DNA of 64,000 nt, taken from contig JAODTK010004888.1 of assembly GCA_026419785.1 (NCBI GenBank), forward strand, positions 558,001 to 622,000, written 5' to 3'. A program made the position numbers and the translations under genes. The first letter of the stretch is position 1. Every line of letters starts with the position of its first letter. This DNA is from Sclerodactyla briareus (lineage: Eukaryota > Echinodermata > Holothuroidea > Dendrochirotida > Sclerodactylidae). The notes under the pieces are model-generated. The model worked only from the letters and a program-made list of their open reading frames with translations, did not search any database and had not been told where the DNA came from. Shown here piece after piece: positions 13,601 to 25,600 of this stretch.

Positions 13601-16600
13601 TTTCAAAAATTGCAAAATTATGCAATTAGACACAGTGACCCCGACTTCACCTTTAAATTTCCTCAGTCACCATGGTAGACCACATCCCCAAGTTTCGTGA
13701 AAATCTGAAAATTCCGAAAAATTTGCATAATTATGCAAATCAGACACTTTTAATTAGCATATTTAGACTGAGAATCTGATCAGTTCTCTACCTGTCATCC
13801 AGGGGCCTACTGCCAAACTACATCACTGTAGCACATCCATACGGTTTTCTTGTGTAAATCTTGCCAACGATCCTAAACAATAAATACATAAACATAAGCT
13901 AATTACCCAACTTATTAATGACTTTTGCTGCCCAAATAAAACAGATCGTGTACACCAACCCAACCCTGGTGCTACACACAAAAATTTCGTCATAATCGGC
14001 CTCACGGTTTTGGGAGAAACCCTGCTAACAAGAAAGTGTGACACAACACACCCAAGTGACCCACTAAATCTCTTTCCTTTTATTCATATTCAGGGCTGAC
14101 CAAAGGCCCATGGGTCATGAACATTGTGTCCCATAGAGATAGAGATGGACAGGCATGCCAGTGACATACAGACAGATCGACAGTTGGACATGAAGCACAG
14201 AAAGAAAGAAAAGAAAGAGAGATCATCAGCATGGTCAGTTTGAACTACAAGTAGAGTAGTCAATTAAACCTTCTTCCTTCTCTCCTGGACCTCGCGGTCT
14301 TGGCTAGTGTGGCTGTTGTGTCAGCCGGCCTGCCACATCACTCTCATGTCCCTGGCTGAGGGATGTGTGAAGTGTCAGCAGGGCTGGTATAATCCCGTAC
14401 AACCTTGCTTGGAAGGAATCTCGTCTTTCTTCTTTCTGAAAAGAAGAGGAATCGCAAGGATCAGGAACTGGGTTTTCCAATTAGTTCTGACCTCTCTGAC
14501 CTGTGATATTATATATATACTTTATACTTGACTCCTCTAGCAAAAATTAAGCTGAACTTTACTCTGACCCCCAAATCAGATGGGATCATGTAAACATTTG
14601 GGGAACCCACACACCAAGTGTAAGCTTTCCGGTTGTTGAGTTATTGTATTATTAGTTTAGGCTTTACACCACACATAACACACACAGTCTTGACTGCATA
14701 GATTTCCGCTGACTTTGTCAAGGTGAAACCTAGAACACCATTGTACTGTAGCTCAACCACACCAATGCCAATTAGGAATTGCATATAGAATTACCTTATT
14801 GTTACCCAAATGACACCTTGGTGACCCCAACTTTTCTTCCAAATACTGAAACACTCACCCCCCCCATAACTCCCACCATTAGTCACTGATGACATCACTA
14901 ATTCATGTTATGATCTGAATACAGTTAATCTGCAGGATATCCATTTGACTCCTGTCCCTCCCAAATACCCTTTGGGTAAGAATATTACCCTAATTACCCC
15001 AGACCCCCCACTGAAATGACTGACAGATGTCACAAAACACATCAATCTCACTCATACTTTTCTGATAAAAAATTAATGTTGGCACTATGCCCATCAAATG
15101 ACTACCTCCTAAACTCTGGTCAAGGGTGTTGAAAAAAAACCTCCACCTTAATATATTATTGAATAGTCATTTAATGAATATACTCCCTAAAAGAGTCCAC
15201 TCACCAGTCACTGTTGTTGGTGAAGTAGGCTCCTTGGGTTGACTTTGGATTCAGTATTTGGTCAATCTCTGCTTCCAGCCTGCTATCATGTGACCCAGCA
15301 ACTGTGAAAACAGGGCTAGGGTACACACCACTGCCATTGTGGTCTTCTTCGAACCTGACATGGAAAAACGAACATTTATTAGCAAGTTCAAATTCTATCG
15401 TGATCAATTTCAAAGTCTAGAGATAACACTTATGAATGTAATGGCTCCCCTTATTCCATACGTCCATTTGCCTTTGATTATTACAATATAAAATGTGTAT
15501 TAGTTATCTCATGAGAAAACTAGTAAGGGTGGCGTGCTAAGATAGTTTAGTTTTGATTATTTCATGCACTGGTAATACAGTTTTGTCTGAGAAAGCCAAT
15601 ATGCGTAATGCCTATTGGGGTCAAGTAAATTTTGAAGATTCTAATGAGTCCTGTGAAAATGAGGGTGCATTCCAATTTTATTTCATAGTCAACAGATGCC
15701 CTGTGCCAATGGATTCCACTTTGTAAGATTCAATTTCTATCGGTGGGCAGGATTGGGGGAGGTTAGGCCTGGTGCAAAAAGTTGGTCGCTGAGCGTCAGA
15801 AATTCAGTTTGTAAGTCCAGTAGATGAGGTCTAAAGAGGTAGTACAGACTAAGGTAGACCTGCAACCAACCAGACATTATATAATGCCTTGTCAATTGCA
15901 GCACCCCCACTACTCTGGATAATGTGAGCCATGTAGGGTCTTGTCCAATGGCAAGGTGACGCACATTGGGGTCATTGTCCGATGTTGTCAGTCACTGAAG
16001 TGACTGAGGAGTGAGTCATCATTTCGAATTGTACATAGGCCGGGGCTTGGGAATTTGGGGGGTGTCCTTTTCATGTTGTCAAGTCAACAAAAGTGCTGAG
16101 GGGTGGGTCCTTTGTACAGGTTTGTTGAATCGCCTAATTGCAATGACTCACAGTAGACTCACCCTAGATGGGGTGCGTCATGCAATTGACAATTTGCTAA
16201 TAACCGTGAATGCACTGTCCCCTGCACTCCCCCCTCGTCCTGTGTCTTTAGTTGCTCATGCCTGACCTAGGCGACTACTTTCTTCCTGCCTCGTGCTCGT
16301 CATCAGAACAGCATGAATATCCTGATATGACATCAACCAGACGAAGGGTGTGTGGCCTCGTCTCCCTCCTTCCTCATCACCAGGCCCCCACCCCCTCCCC
16401 GCGGCGGGGTCGGGTGGCCCATCGTCATACACCATCAAAGTCATGGAGTTTGACTGGCAGAGTTTTCCTCCCCATTTTCCTGCTGGTTGATGTCCATGCT
16501 TGGCTGCACTTCTCGATCATTACAAGCCCGATCAGGAATGCTTGATTTCTCTCCGGCCTGTAAACAAAGGAGTCCCTGTCTAATAGAATGTCCATGGCTT

Positions 16601-19600
16601 AAATAATTTTGTGAACGACTTTTAAACTATCCTGATAGTCGAATTCAAAGAAAGATGCTTTCCTGCATTATTTTTCAGGACGATTACAGCAGATGGGGGT
16701 GTGGAATATGTAGCCTAATAAATTATGGACGGTTAGACCAATTGTTTGGATCTCCAAAGGGACCCTTTCCCTTTGGAAACTTTGAAAACTCCGAAGGAAA
16801 GGTGGACTACATCCACTGAGTAACATGAAAATCCAACTGCTTAAAAATTTGTTGAGAAATTATGCAAATTGGACCTTGAATGACCACACAAACCACATTC
16901 CTAATGACCAGAACCATGGCGGCAAAGCAGATCACGTTCTTCAAGTGTCACAGAAACCTAACAAATTTGCAGAAATTATGCAAACTAGACACACTGATGA
17001 CCTCCAGTTACCTTGAATTTATGTTTAAAATTGATCAGGGCTAATGGGTAGGACCACACGCAGGTATAGAGTCTATGAAATACAAACCTAAAAATATGAA
17101 TTATAAATATGCAAATTGACCACCCAATCAAAACATTTCAGGACGAGAATTCTAACCATTCATCTATCTAATATCCAAACCACATCACCATGCTCCTATC
17201 GTTTGTCTGTACTCTTGCTAACAAGCATGAACAATGGAATACATAAAATGGCCCAATTAGCATACTAATTCTTGACTTGCACTTTTCATCAAAATACTCT
17301 GGTGGGTTCCGGAAAAAATCTGGGTACTCATGACACACGTCAAAGAATCGTTAAGTTCAGGCGGGGAGACCAAAATGGATGAGAGACAAAGATTAAAGGA
17401 CACTGCAGACTTAGATACAACAGAGGTGGTATCGTGGGAGAAGGAAAACTATTCCATAGGTCCAAACCCATTGTCAATACAATTTTTTATGTGGAGTTAT
17501 TGGCCCTCAAAGTTTGGTCCAATATGCAGAGGAATCGGAGAGAATACAATGTTGCAAAATGCATTGAAGCACAATTGGACAACCCAGGAAGTAATGTTAT
17601 GTATTTCAATGTTTCGTTCTGTTAAATAAGTCACCATTTGCCCGGAGTTTGGTTGTCTTTCCCTCACCAAAGTAACCATGGGGGGGGGCCACCCTCCAAC
17701 CACTATAGCAAACCTCTGACATAGACTAAATGCTCTTCAAAGTGAATATAATGCGTGAATTTACAAGAGAAAACAAAGATTGTTTGCAGGGTTGTTGGCA
17801 AGTATGACATAGTTATATTGATGATGTGATGCTTTTCCGATCTTGGTGGCATATACATTGCAAGACTTCAGAGGATGTAAGTCCATAACGGAAAGTCGTA
17901 AGAACTTCAGGTTTGGACTTACGCACTTTTTTGTTATAAAGCTAATATGTGAGCCTCTATATAATTCATCCTGTGTTTGTCCTCTAATATCCAATTACAT
18001 TGCTCGACATATCGAGGACGAGATCGCGAGCGTAATAATAGTAAAGTGTGGTATCAATGTCCCTTGCATGCAAAGGTCCCGGTAAGTGGCTGTACGTGTC
18101 ATTTTGACGAGTGTTGTTCCTGATCGTAGGTTCCTGTTCCTGCTTGTTAGCATGAGCTTGGTAAAATTTCATGGATTGTTTCGGGCACTTGTCACTAAGG
18201 TCTCGTCGTTCGGCTGTGACGTCTCGTTGAACATCTTCCGCTCCTCCAGGTTCTGAGAATCTGGTCAAGATCCTGGAATTCACTGATCGACCGTCGGATT
18301 GGGACGTAAAATTGAGGTCCCCGGAGCAGGGATTGGTGTCACTCCTGCCTCGATATCATCTTAGCACTAGTCGAGAAGAGAAGGCGAGTTGTCGCCGCTG
18401 CTCATCCACGATCAAAAATTCCCCGTTAGGGTCCTTGATGAGTCAAATTGGGCTTCCTGACCCTAGCAATCAAATCAAATAAAATCTATCAGACTGTTTG
18501 TGTTGTACAAAACCTACTCACCACTACTCGTCCCACTTAACCAGAGTTTTAATACATGTAAAGACTAACTGCAGATGATAATCAGGAATGCTCACCTCAG
18601 AAATTCTGGAGGTAGATCAGTCTTTGCTGAAGAGATTTCCTTGAACCTCTTAGAATTCTTCTCCAGTGACTTCTCCAGGTTCGCTATTGCAACCTTCAAA
18701 TGGGACATCGTACAGCCAGCTGAATGGGAAGAGGATGATGCATATTATATATCGAGTCTTCCAGCCGACTCATAGAGAAGGAGGGGGTGGCCAACAAAAG
18801 TCTTTTAGAACTTTGGTCCGATTTTCACTGTGCGTCTATCAGGACATAAAAACCACAACGTTGTTCCTAATACAGAACGGACAGTGAGGTGTGTTTTCAT
18901 TAGGGGCATGAGCTCTAATGTGAAAGAATAGGGTATTTGCCAGGCAACATCCATGCTCATGAGTGTTCCCTGCTAGGGTTGCAAGCTGGTTGTTTGGCAT
19001 TTCCAACTATGTGGAATTAATCGAAGTCAGTGCCTGATGCCAGAATGGCTTGTACACAAACAATCTATTCAGATACGGGTTAGTAACTATGATATACAAG
19101 TGTTCGCTGCTAAAGAAGTGTCTAGTTGTTTATGAGGAATTCCCTCTACCCTGGATTTAAAGCCCCTGCCTCATGACAATGCGTGTTATGGACACCCAGT
19201 CTATCAAAATCCTCCGGATGGGTACATGAAGTTTAAGGCTAGGATTTATAGATGCGGAAATGGCAGATTCATGCCAGTACGAACATGAAACATGCCCAAA
19301 TGAGTTGCAGTTGGTTTGCAGAGTTAGGGACAGGTTCCGTAACATCAAAATGACAACAGAATCATCCTTATAAAAAGGAAAGAACACTGAGTAGGCAAAA
19401 TGACCATGTGTATGGATGTGGCATTAATTGATTCTACGGAATACCTTCCTAATAAGCAATTTAACATCCTTCTTCATGAGTCGCTAGATATTTATAGCCC
19501 TCTAGTTCACATTATTATACAGCTTAACTCCCGGAAAACCAACCTCTCTCCCCAAAATTATGATTTCCATTCATCCGCATACCACATCCGCATCTGGAAT

Positions 19601-22600
19601 CCTAGCCCAAGGCTGGAATGCGAGTACGAACATTGAATGTGCTCAAATGAGCTACAGTTGGTTTGCAGAGATAGGGCGGGACAAGTTCCGTAACAGCGAA
19701 AATTATCCAAATAAAATGTAAGGGACACTGAGTACGCATGAAAGACCTGAATGACCATGTGTGTAGACCATATCACAAATAGATAGAGGGCACTTTTGAG
19801 CAACTCTATTGGAAAGTTAGGCACACACTACTGATAACACATCGAGGTGACATGTTCACACAACTAAGGTCCGTGTTACTCGAGCAACAGATTGTACTGG
19901 TAAGAATAACACATCCTTCCCATAATGCAGTGCGCAACAGTATTTGCGATAAGGTCTATGGATGCGACCATGATGCTATATTACGGCAAATTGATTCTGG
20001 ATTATCTTCCTAATGATACAATTCAACATCCTTATTCAGGAGTTGCTGGATATTTATGGCCCTTCTTTATTATTCTACAGTCTGATTATATCTTTCCAAA
20101 CAAACCTACCTCGCAAAATTGTGATTTTCACATACATACTGCACACCACATTGACATCTATGGAATCCCAGCCTAACTGATTGATTACTCACCACCTCAT
20201 GTAATGATATGCAGCATCCACCCCCTCATGAGTATTGCCTGCTAGAGTACCTAGCTGGTTGTGGGGCATTCCCAACTCTGGGTTCAGGGCCAGTGCTTGG
20301 TAGTACCTCTCAGCCATGAAATTCTTAGCCAAGATGCTCATGAACCTAAACGTTCAACTGGCAAAATAAGGACGATAGGGTTGCCAGCCCAGACTACTGT
20401 AAAAGATTGCCAGATGTTCGATGGCGTGGGGGGTAGGAAGCAAAGTGCAATATGGAATAAGTTTAGTAAGTGAAATAGATATCTATGGGATCCCTGATCA
20501 ATCACTCACCATCTCATGTAATGATATGCTGCATCCACCCCCTCATGAGTATTGCCTGCTAGAGTACCTAGCTGGTTGTGGGGCATTCCCAACTCTGGGT
20601 TCAGGGCCAGTGCTTGGTGGTAATACCTCTCAGCCATGAAATGGACATGCAACCCATCAAGGTCCTTTTGATACCGAGCTGTGGATGTAGAAAATGAAGA
20701 TTGAATTTCAGATTTAAAGGCTGAGTCATCGAGCCATAGAGCCATTCTATAGTGTAGTTTAGTAGGACAATTTGTATAGCATCAGCAATATACAAATACT
20801 CAACTGCACTGAACAGAAGCCTGAATATGATCAGAGAAAGCCAAGTTGAAAAAGTGAATATGAAGGTTGACTTGGTCCTATCATAGCCAGCATTCATGAA
20901 TACCACGTGACCTAATGTATGTAGAATTAGCGTGTTAAAAGTGAATTATAACCGGTTATAATTCTGATACTAAACACCGGCTGACCAATTAAGGATGAGT
21001 GTGCGACACGAAATGCCTTGCGTTTACGCAAACGTGCTCAAAGTCAAATGCGTGCAAGCATTTGGTGCGGTTTTAGCTGTCGCAAACATGATACGCGATG
21101 TACAAGTTGCACGTGTGTGTGTAGCTTGCTCGAACACTCCTTGAAACGTTTTGCTGTCAATTTAGGCATTATTATCACACTTTTCGTGAGAAACAATAAG
21201 TAAAGTGATTGGGTATTTTATGAATGGGAGTAAGAAAACAGATACTCGGGCCTTTGTTTTCAAAGTAAAACCGGTGTGACGTCATAACAGTCGGGAAAAG
21301 CCCTTGGCTGCACCTTTTTCTTTCCTCCTATTATGACGTCATCCGGGTTTTAATTCTGCAACAAAGGCCCTCGTATCTGTTCATCATTCCCTAAGCATCA
21401 CCTGAATATTTACAAGTTGTCACTTAGGGACTTCCTAATAAGTGTTTGAATCAATTAATTTCTGAATAAATTTTTGTTTGAGACTTACAGTACAGGAATA
21501 ACATTACATCAACTCTATTACTTATGTTATACCATAATTTTGGCAATGGATTTATGGACCAAGGATTGAGTGGGCTTAGTAGGCTCAGGTTTCACCTTGA
21601 TGGAAACAAAAGTTGTGAGTAGCTGGTATTGTGCGCTGTCATATGGTATGTTTAGGCAGTGTTGGGTGTTTATAGAGATCAGTTCTATCTCTTGTCTCAT
21701 CGGTCGGCTGTGAGCAGTCAAGTTTTGAAAACTTGTGAACTTCCACTCCGCAGGTTCCAGACAAGTGGCGGATCCTGGAGTGCCACCGAACACCTCTTGG
21801 CGAAAGGACTCAAAAGGGCAGTCCTGGAAGGTTGGGGCATTGGTTACACCATTGCCCGATATCACTAGGACACTAGTCGAGAGGAGAAAGCAAGTTATCT
21901 CCACTGCTCATCCACGATCAATACGGCCAGGATTCTTTGAAGCCTCTTTATATGGCTTCCTTTTACATGCTCCAGATCAAAGCTGGATGTTACCATAAGG
22001 CTAAATCAATCTTTAGGCTGACCACCGACTGTCAATGAGAACGATGCATGTACTTACAAGGTCCCCCAGGTAAATGAGGAGCGGTGGCAGGCTTTCTCAG
22101 CCCACTGGACTGCTTTAGGGTTGTTGCTTTCTGGGTGGAGAACTTCCTCTACATGGAAATAAGAAGAACACGAAGATGTGTAGCTCTTCTTTGCCATTTT
22201 GAAACAACGCTAATGCTCGCAACACCTTGAACAAACCTTGAACCTACACTTGGAATAATACTTCTGTTCTATTCTTCTATTCTTTCTGCAAACAACGCAT
22301 CTAATATGGAGCTGATTGACCGTGGCACTCTACATCGTGTTAACAAGTTTTGATCTCTCTCACCCCAGAATGACATTCCACTTGCCTTCAAATTGAGAAG
22401 GTCAGTCTCAAGTTGATTGATGCTCATAATCTGATGACATCGTGCTCACACACATTTTCGTTTTTCACCTCCCCGGACCTTGAACTGGTCTGGAAAACAA
22501 TAGGGCTCTTCATCTCCATTGTTTCAGCCTACATGTCTACCGACTCTTAATTGATGCTTTCTTGTTGCTGTTGGAGTGCATCAACAATAAATTTCTTTGA

Positions 22601-25600
22601 TTTTTATCACATTACTATCACTTTACTGTATCGTGTAACATGCTAACAGCATTCCAGCATCTCCCCAAACAAAATCATTTGAGGAATTCTCAAAATAGGG
22701 AATACAATGGTTGAAGCATTATATAGAAACATCAACCACAGTAACAGTTTACCTCAAGTGACTGAGCAGCGCAAACATCCTGGTACGCTGAAATATTAAC
22801 AACGACCTAGAACAGTTGAACCAAGCCTCTCAAAATATCAAGTAGAAAGTATTCTACATACATGAATGCAGCCTTACAGTGGCGTACCCACAGGGGGAGG
22901 GGGGTCAGAACCCCCCATGACCCAAGTGATCAATCAATTTTCAACACAAAACTGATTTTGTTTTTGACAGTTCAGTAGAGGTTTTAAAGCTGTTATTTAG
23001 CAAATATTGCAGCAGCAGTTGTCTAGGGGCCCATAAAAACTTATTTGCCAATAGGGAGGGTGAGGCCGCACTTCCCTTGGGTTCCATTCTCAACCCCCCC
23101 CCCCCAAGACAAATCTCTCGGTACGCGCCTGCAGCCTTACCATCACCCCAGTCTCGGTTGGGGGAGTAGACAAGTCGACTGCACAGCTCATGTTCAGGTT
23201 AAACTCTTTCTGGATTCGAAGCAGAAGGTGGTGATAGAATCCCTGGGCTGCCATCAGATGGGTCCGGTATGCACACTCAAAGTTGGACCCTGCTCGCAGG
23301 TGCTTGAAAAAAAGGGGAGATAACGAGGGAAATTATAGCATCATATGCTGAGAGTAAATCCTGCTGATCAGTGTACAACCAAACAAGGAAATTATGTCAT
23401 TCTTTTTAAAAACTGTAATCAAAGTAAAATAGTAAAATTCCTAGGTTGAAAATGAACTCACAACCTGTCTACAAAATTATCATGGGACAAACATATTTTA
23501 CAACATCAAGTAATCCTCAATCTATTTCACTTATGATATTCGACCACGCACTTGTTCAAGCCTCCTCCTGCATGATTAAAACTAGAAGCCATAAGGCTCA
23601 GTGGTTCCTTCATTGATGTGAATTTTGATTGCCTCAAAATTGACCCCAAAACAACAGGGGCCAATATGGCGAACCCACATACCTGTATGAGCTCAATCCA
23701 ACCAGGTGGGGCCAAGTTATCGTGTCACAAGCCAAAACTGTAGAAACGGCCACCAAAGTTGTCAGATGAGATCTTCTCTCTCTGGATACCATGTACTTAA
23801 CAAAGTCTGAGGCAAGCAGAGTTCAGGGCATAGACAGAGACCACAACCATTCAGGTAACCCCCCCCCCCCCCCCCTCCCGTTTGAAAGATCACCATCTGG
23901 GAAACGCTATTGATCTATTCCAGCAGTGCACAATGACTGGAACAACAGCTAAACTACTGGAATAATTAACCAACTTGTCCATGCTTTGGTCACTTCCAAC
24001 ATCGATTACTGCAACTTGTTGCTCTCTGGACTCCCATCTGCCCAGCTCATATAAACTTCAGCATGTTCAGAATGCTGCTGCTGCAATCTGTAGTAACCCA
24101 CCCCAAATCCTCTAGTATTTGGCTTGCTCTTCCCCACATCACTGACCTTCTGTTGAGCATAAGGTTTTGCTTAATAAAGTTCTCCTTATTGTTTTCCATG
24201 CCCCTATCACTGTCTTCTCATCTTGCAACAAAGATAGCTTACTACCCCATTAACCCTCCACATGTCTCTGTAGCTAAAGATCTTCTGTTGTTCGGCTTAG
24301 TCATACAAAATCCAACAGAGATTGTTCTTCGCAGACATTCGCACCATATATCCATGTCTGCCACTGTACCAAGGAACATCATAATTTATCTCTAGGTTCA
24401 AGTCCAAGATAAAGTCTCATCTTTTCTCTAGTAGGGCTTTTCTGAGGATTACCTGTAGCATGTTAGATTGTTCCTTCTATTTTATATTCAACTCCTTATA
24501 AATGCTTCATGCATTCGGGATTGTCTTTGAAAAGAGCTTTGAGATACTTGTTATGTCAAGGCCTATATGAAGCATTTAATATTATTATCATTATATATTT
24601 ATTCTGTTCTATATGGCTCAATTCACACAAAATTTCATCATATCATATTTTTATGATATCTGACGAAAAAATGCCTATCCTATCCTAGTAGTGAAGTACC
24701 GGGAACCTATTCCTTCAGTACGTTGAGTGGTTCTTGTTTCTATCACCATTCAATGCCGTTTTCATATCCATGTACTGTAATGTGCCACTGCATTCACGTT
24801 AGCTTGTACAAGCAAGCACTATGTTATCTAGTGTTAATAATAATATTAATTGATCTCATTTTGTTGAAACCCAAGATAGATAAACCAGCCTTAGTTATAC
24901 AAGTGAGTCAGATGATTTGAACTCCAGCGATTCCTTCTCACAGACCAAATAGACGGACCACATCTACCAAGGTTCATGAAAATCCAATACACTTCAATGA
25001 TCTTCAATGACCTCTACTCTTTCAAATTACTCAAGTCGAAAGCAGACGACAACATTTACAGCACAACAAATTGATCACTAATTCTCCTCCTGCACTTCGT
25101 TCGGGCAAGCAAGAAATCTTGTGAAGCCAGGAAGGAAACTACCTTTTTATTTTTTTTCACTGCACTGAGACACTGTTAGAACACCTTCCACCACAGTAGC
25201 TCCTCAGCCTTCCTTCCAAAGTCGACAGGGTTCAAGAAAATCAGTTTCTCAGGTGGATTCTTTCAACTTGAATGATTAGAAAACAAGAACTGTTCATTTC
25301 TCTCAATCATGTGAGAAGCATTGCGAGTATCAATTGTTCAGACCAGTGATAGTGACTATATTTCCTTTTTTCATTTGGTGACGGCAAACAGACACAATAC
25401 CACTTGATGTTAATTTAGCAGGGCTGGAGGACTCGAGTCGCGATTTTCAAGGACTCGGACTCGAAGTTCATGACGCGGACTCAGATGAACTTAAGGACTC
25501 AGGGACCGGTCCGAGTCTGGTCAGAGTCCTCTGCTTTTTTCAAATACAGAACTTGGTTTTACGATCGTACAAGAAACCAAAATAAAACGCACAACGATTT

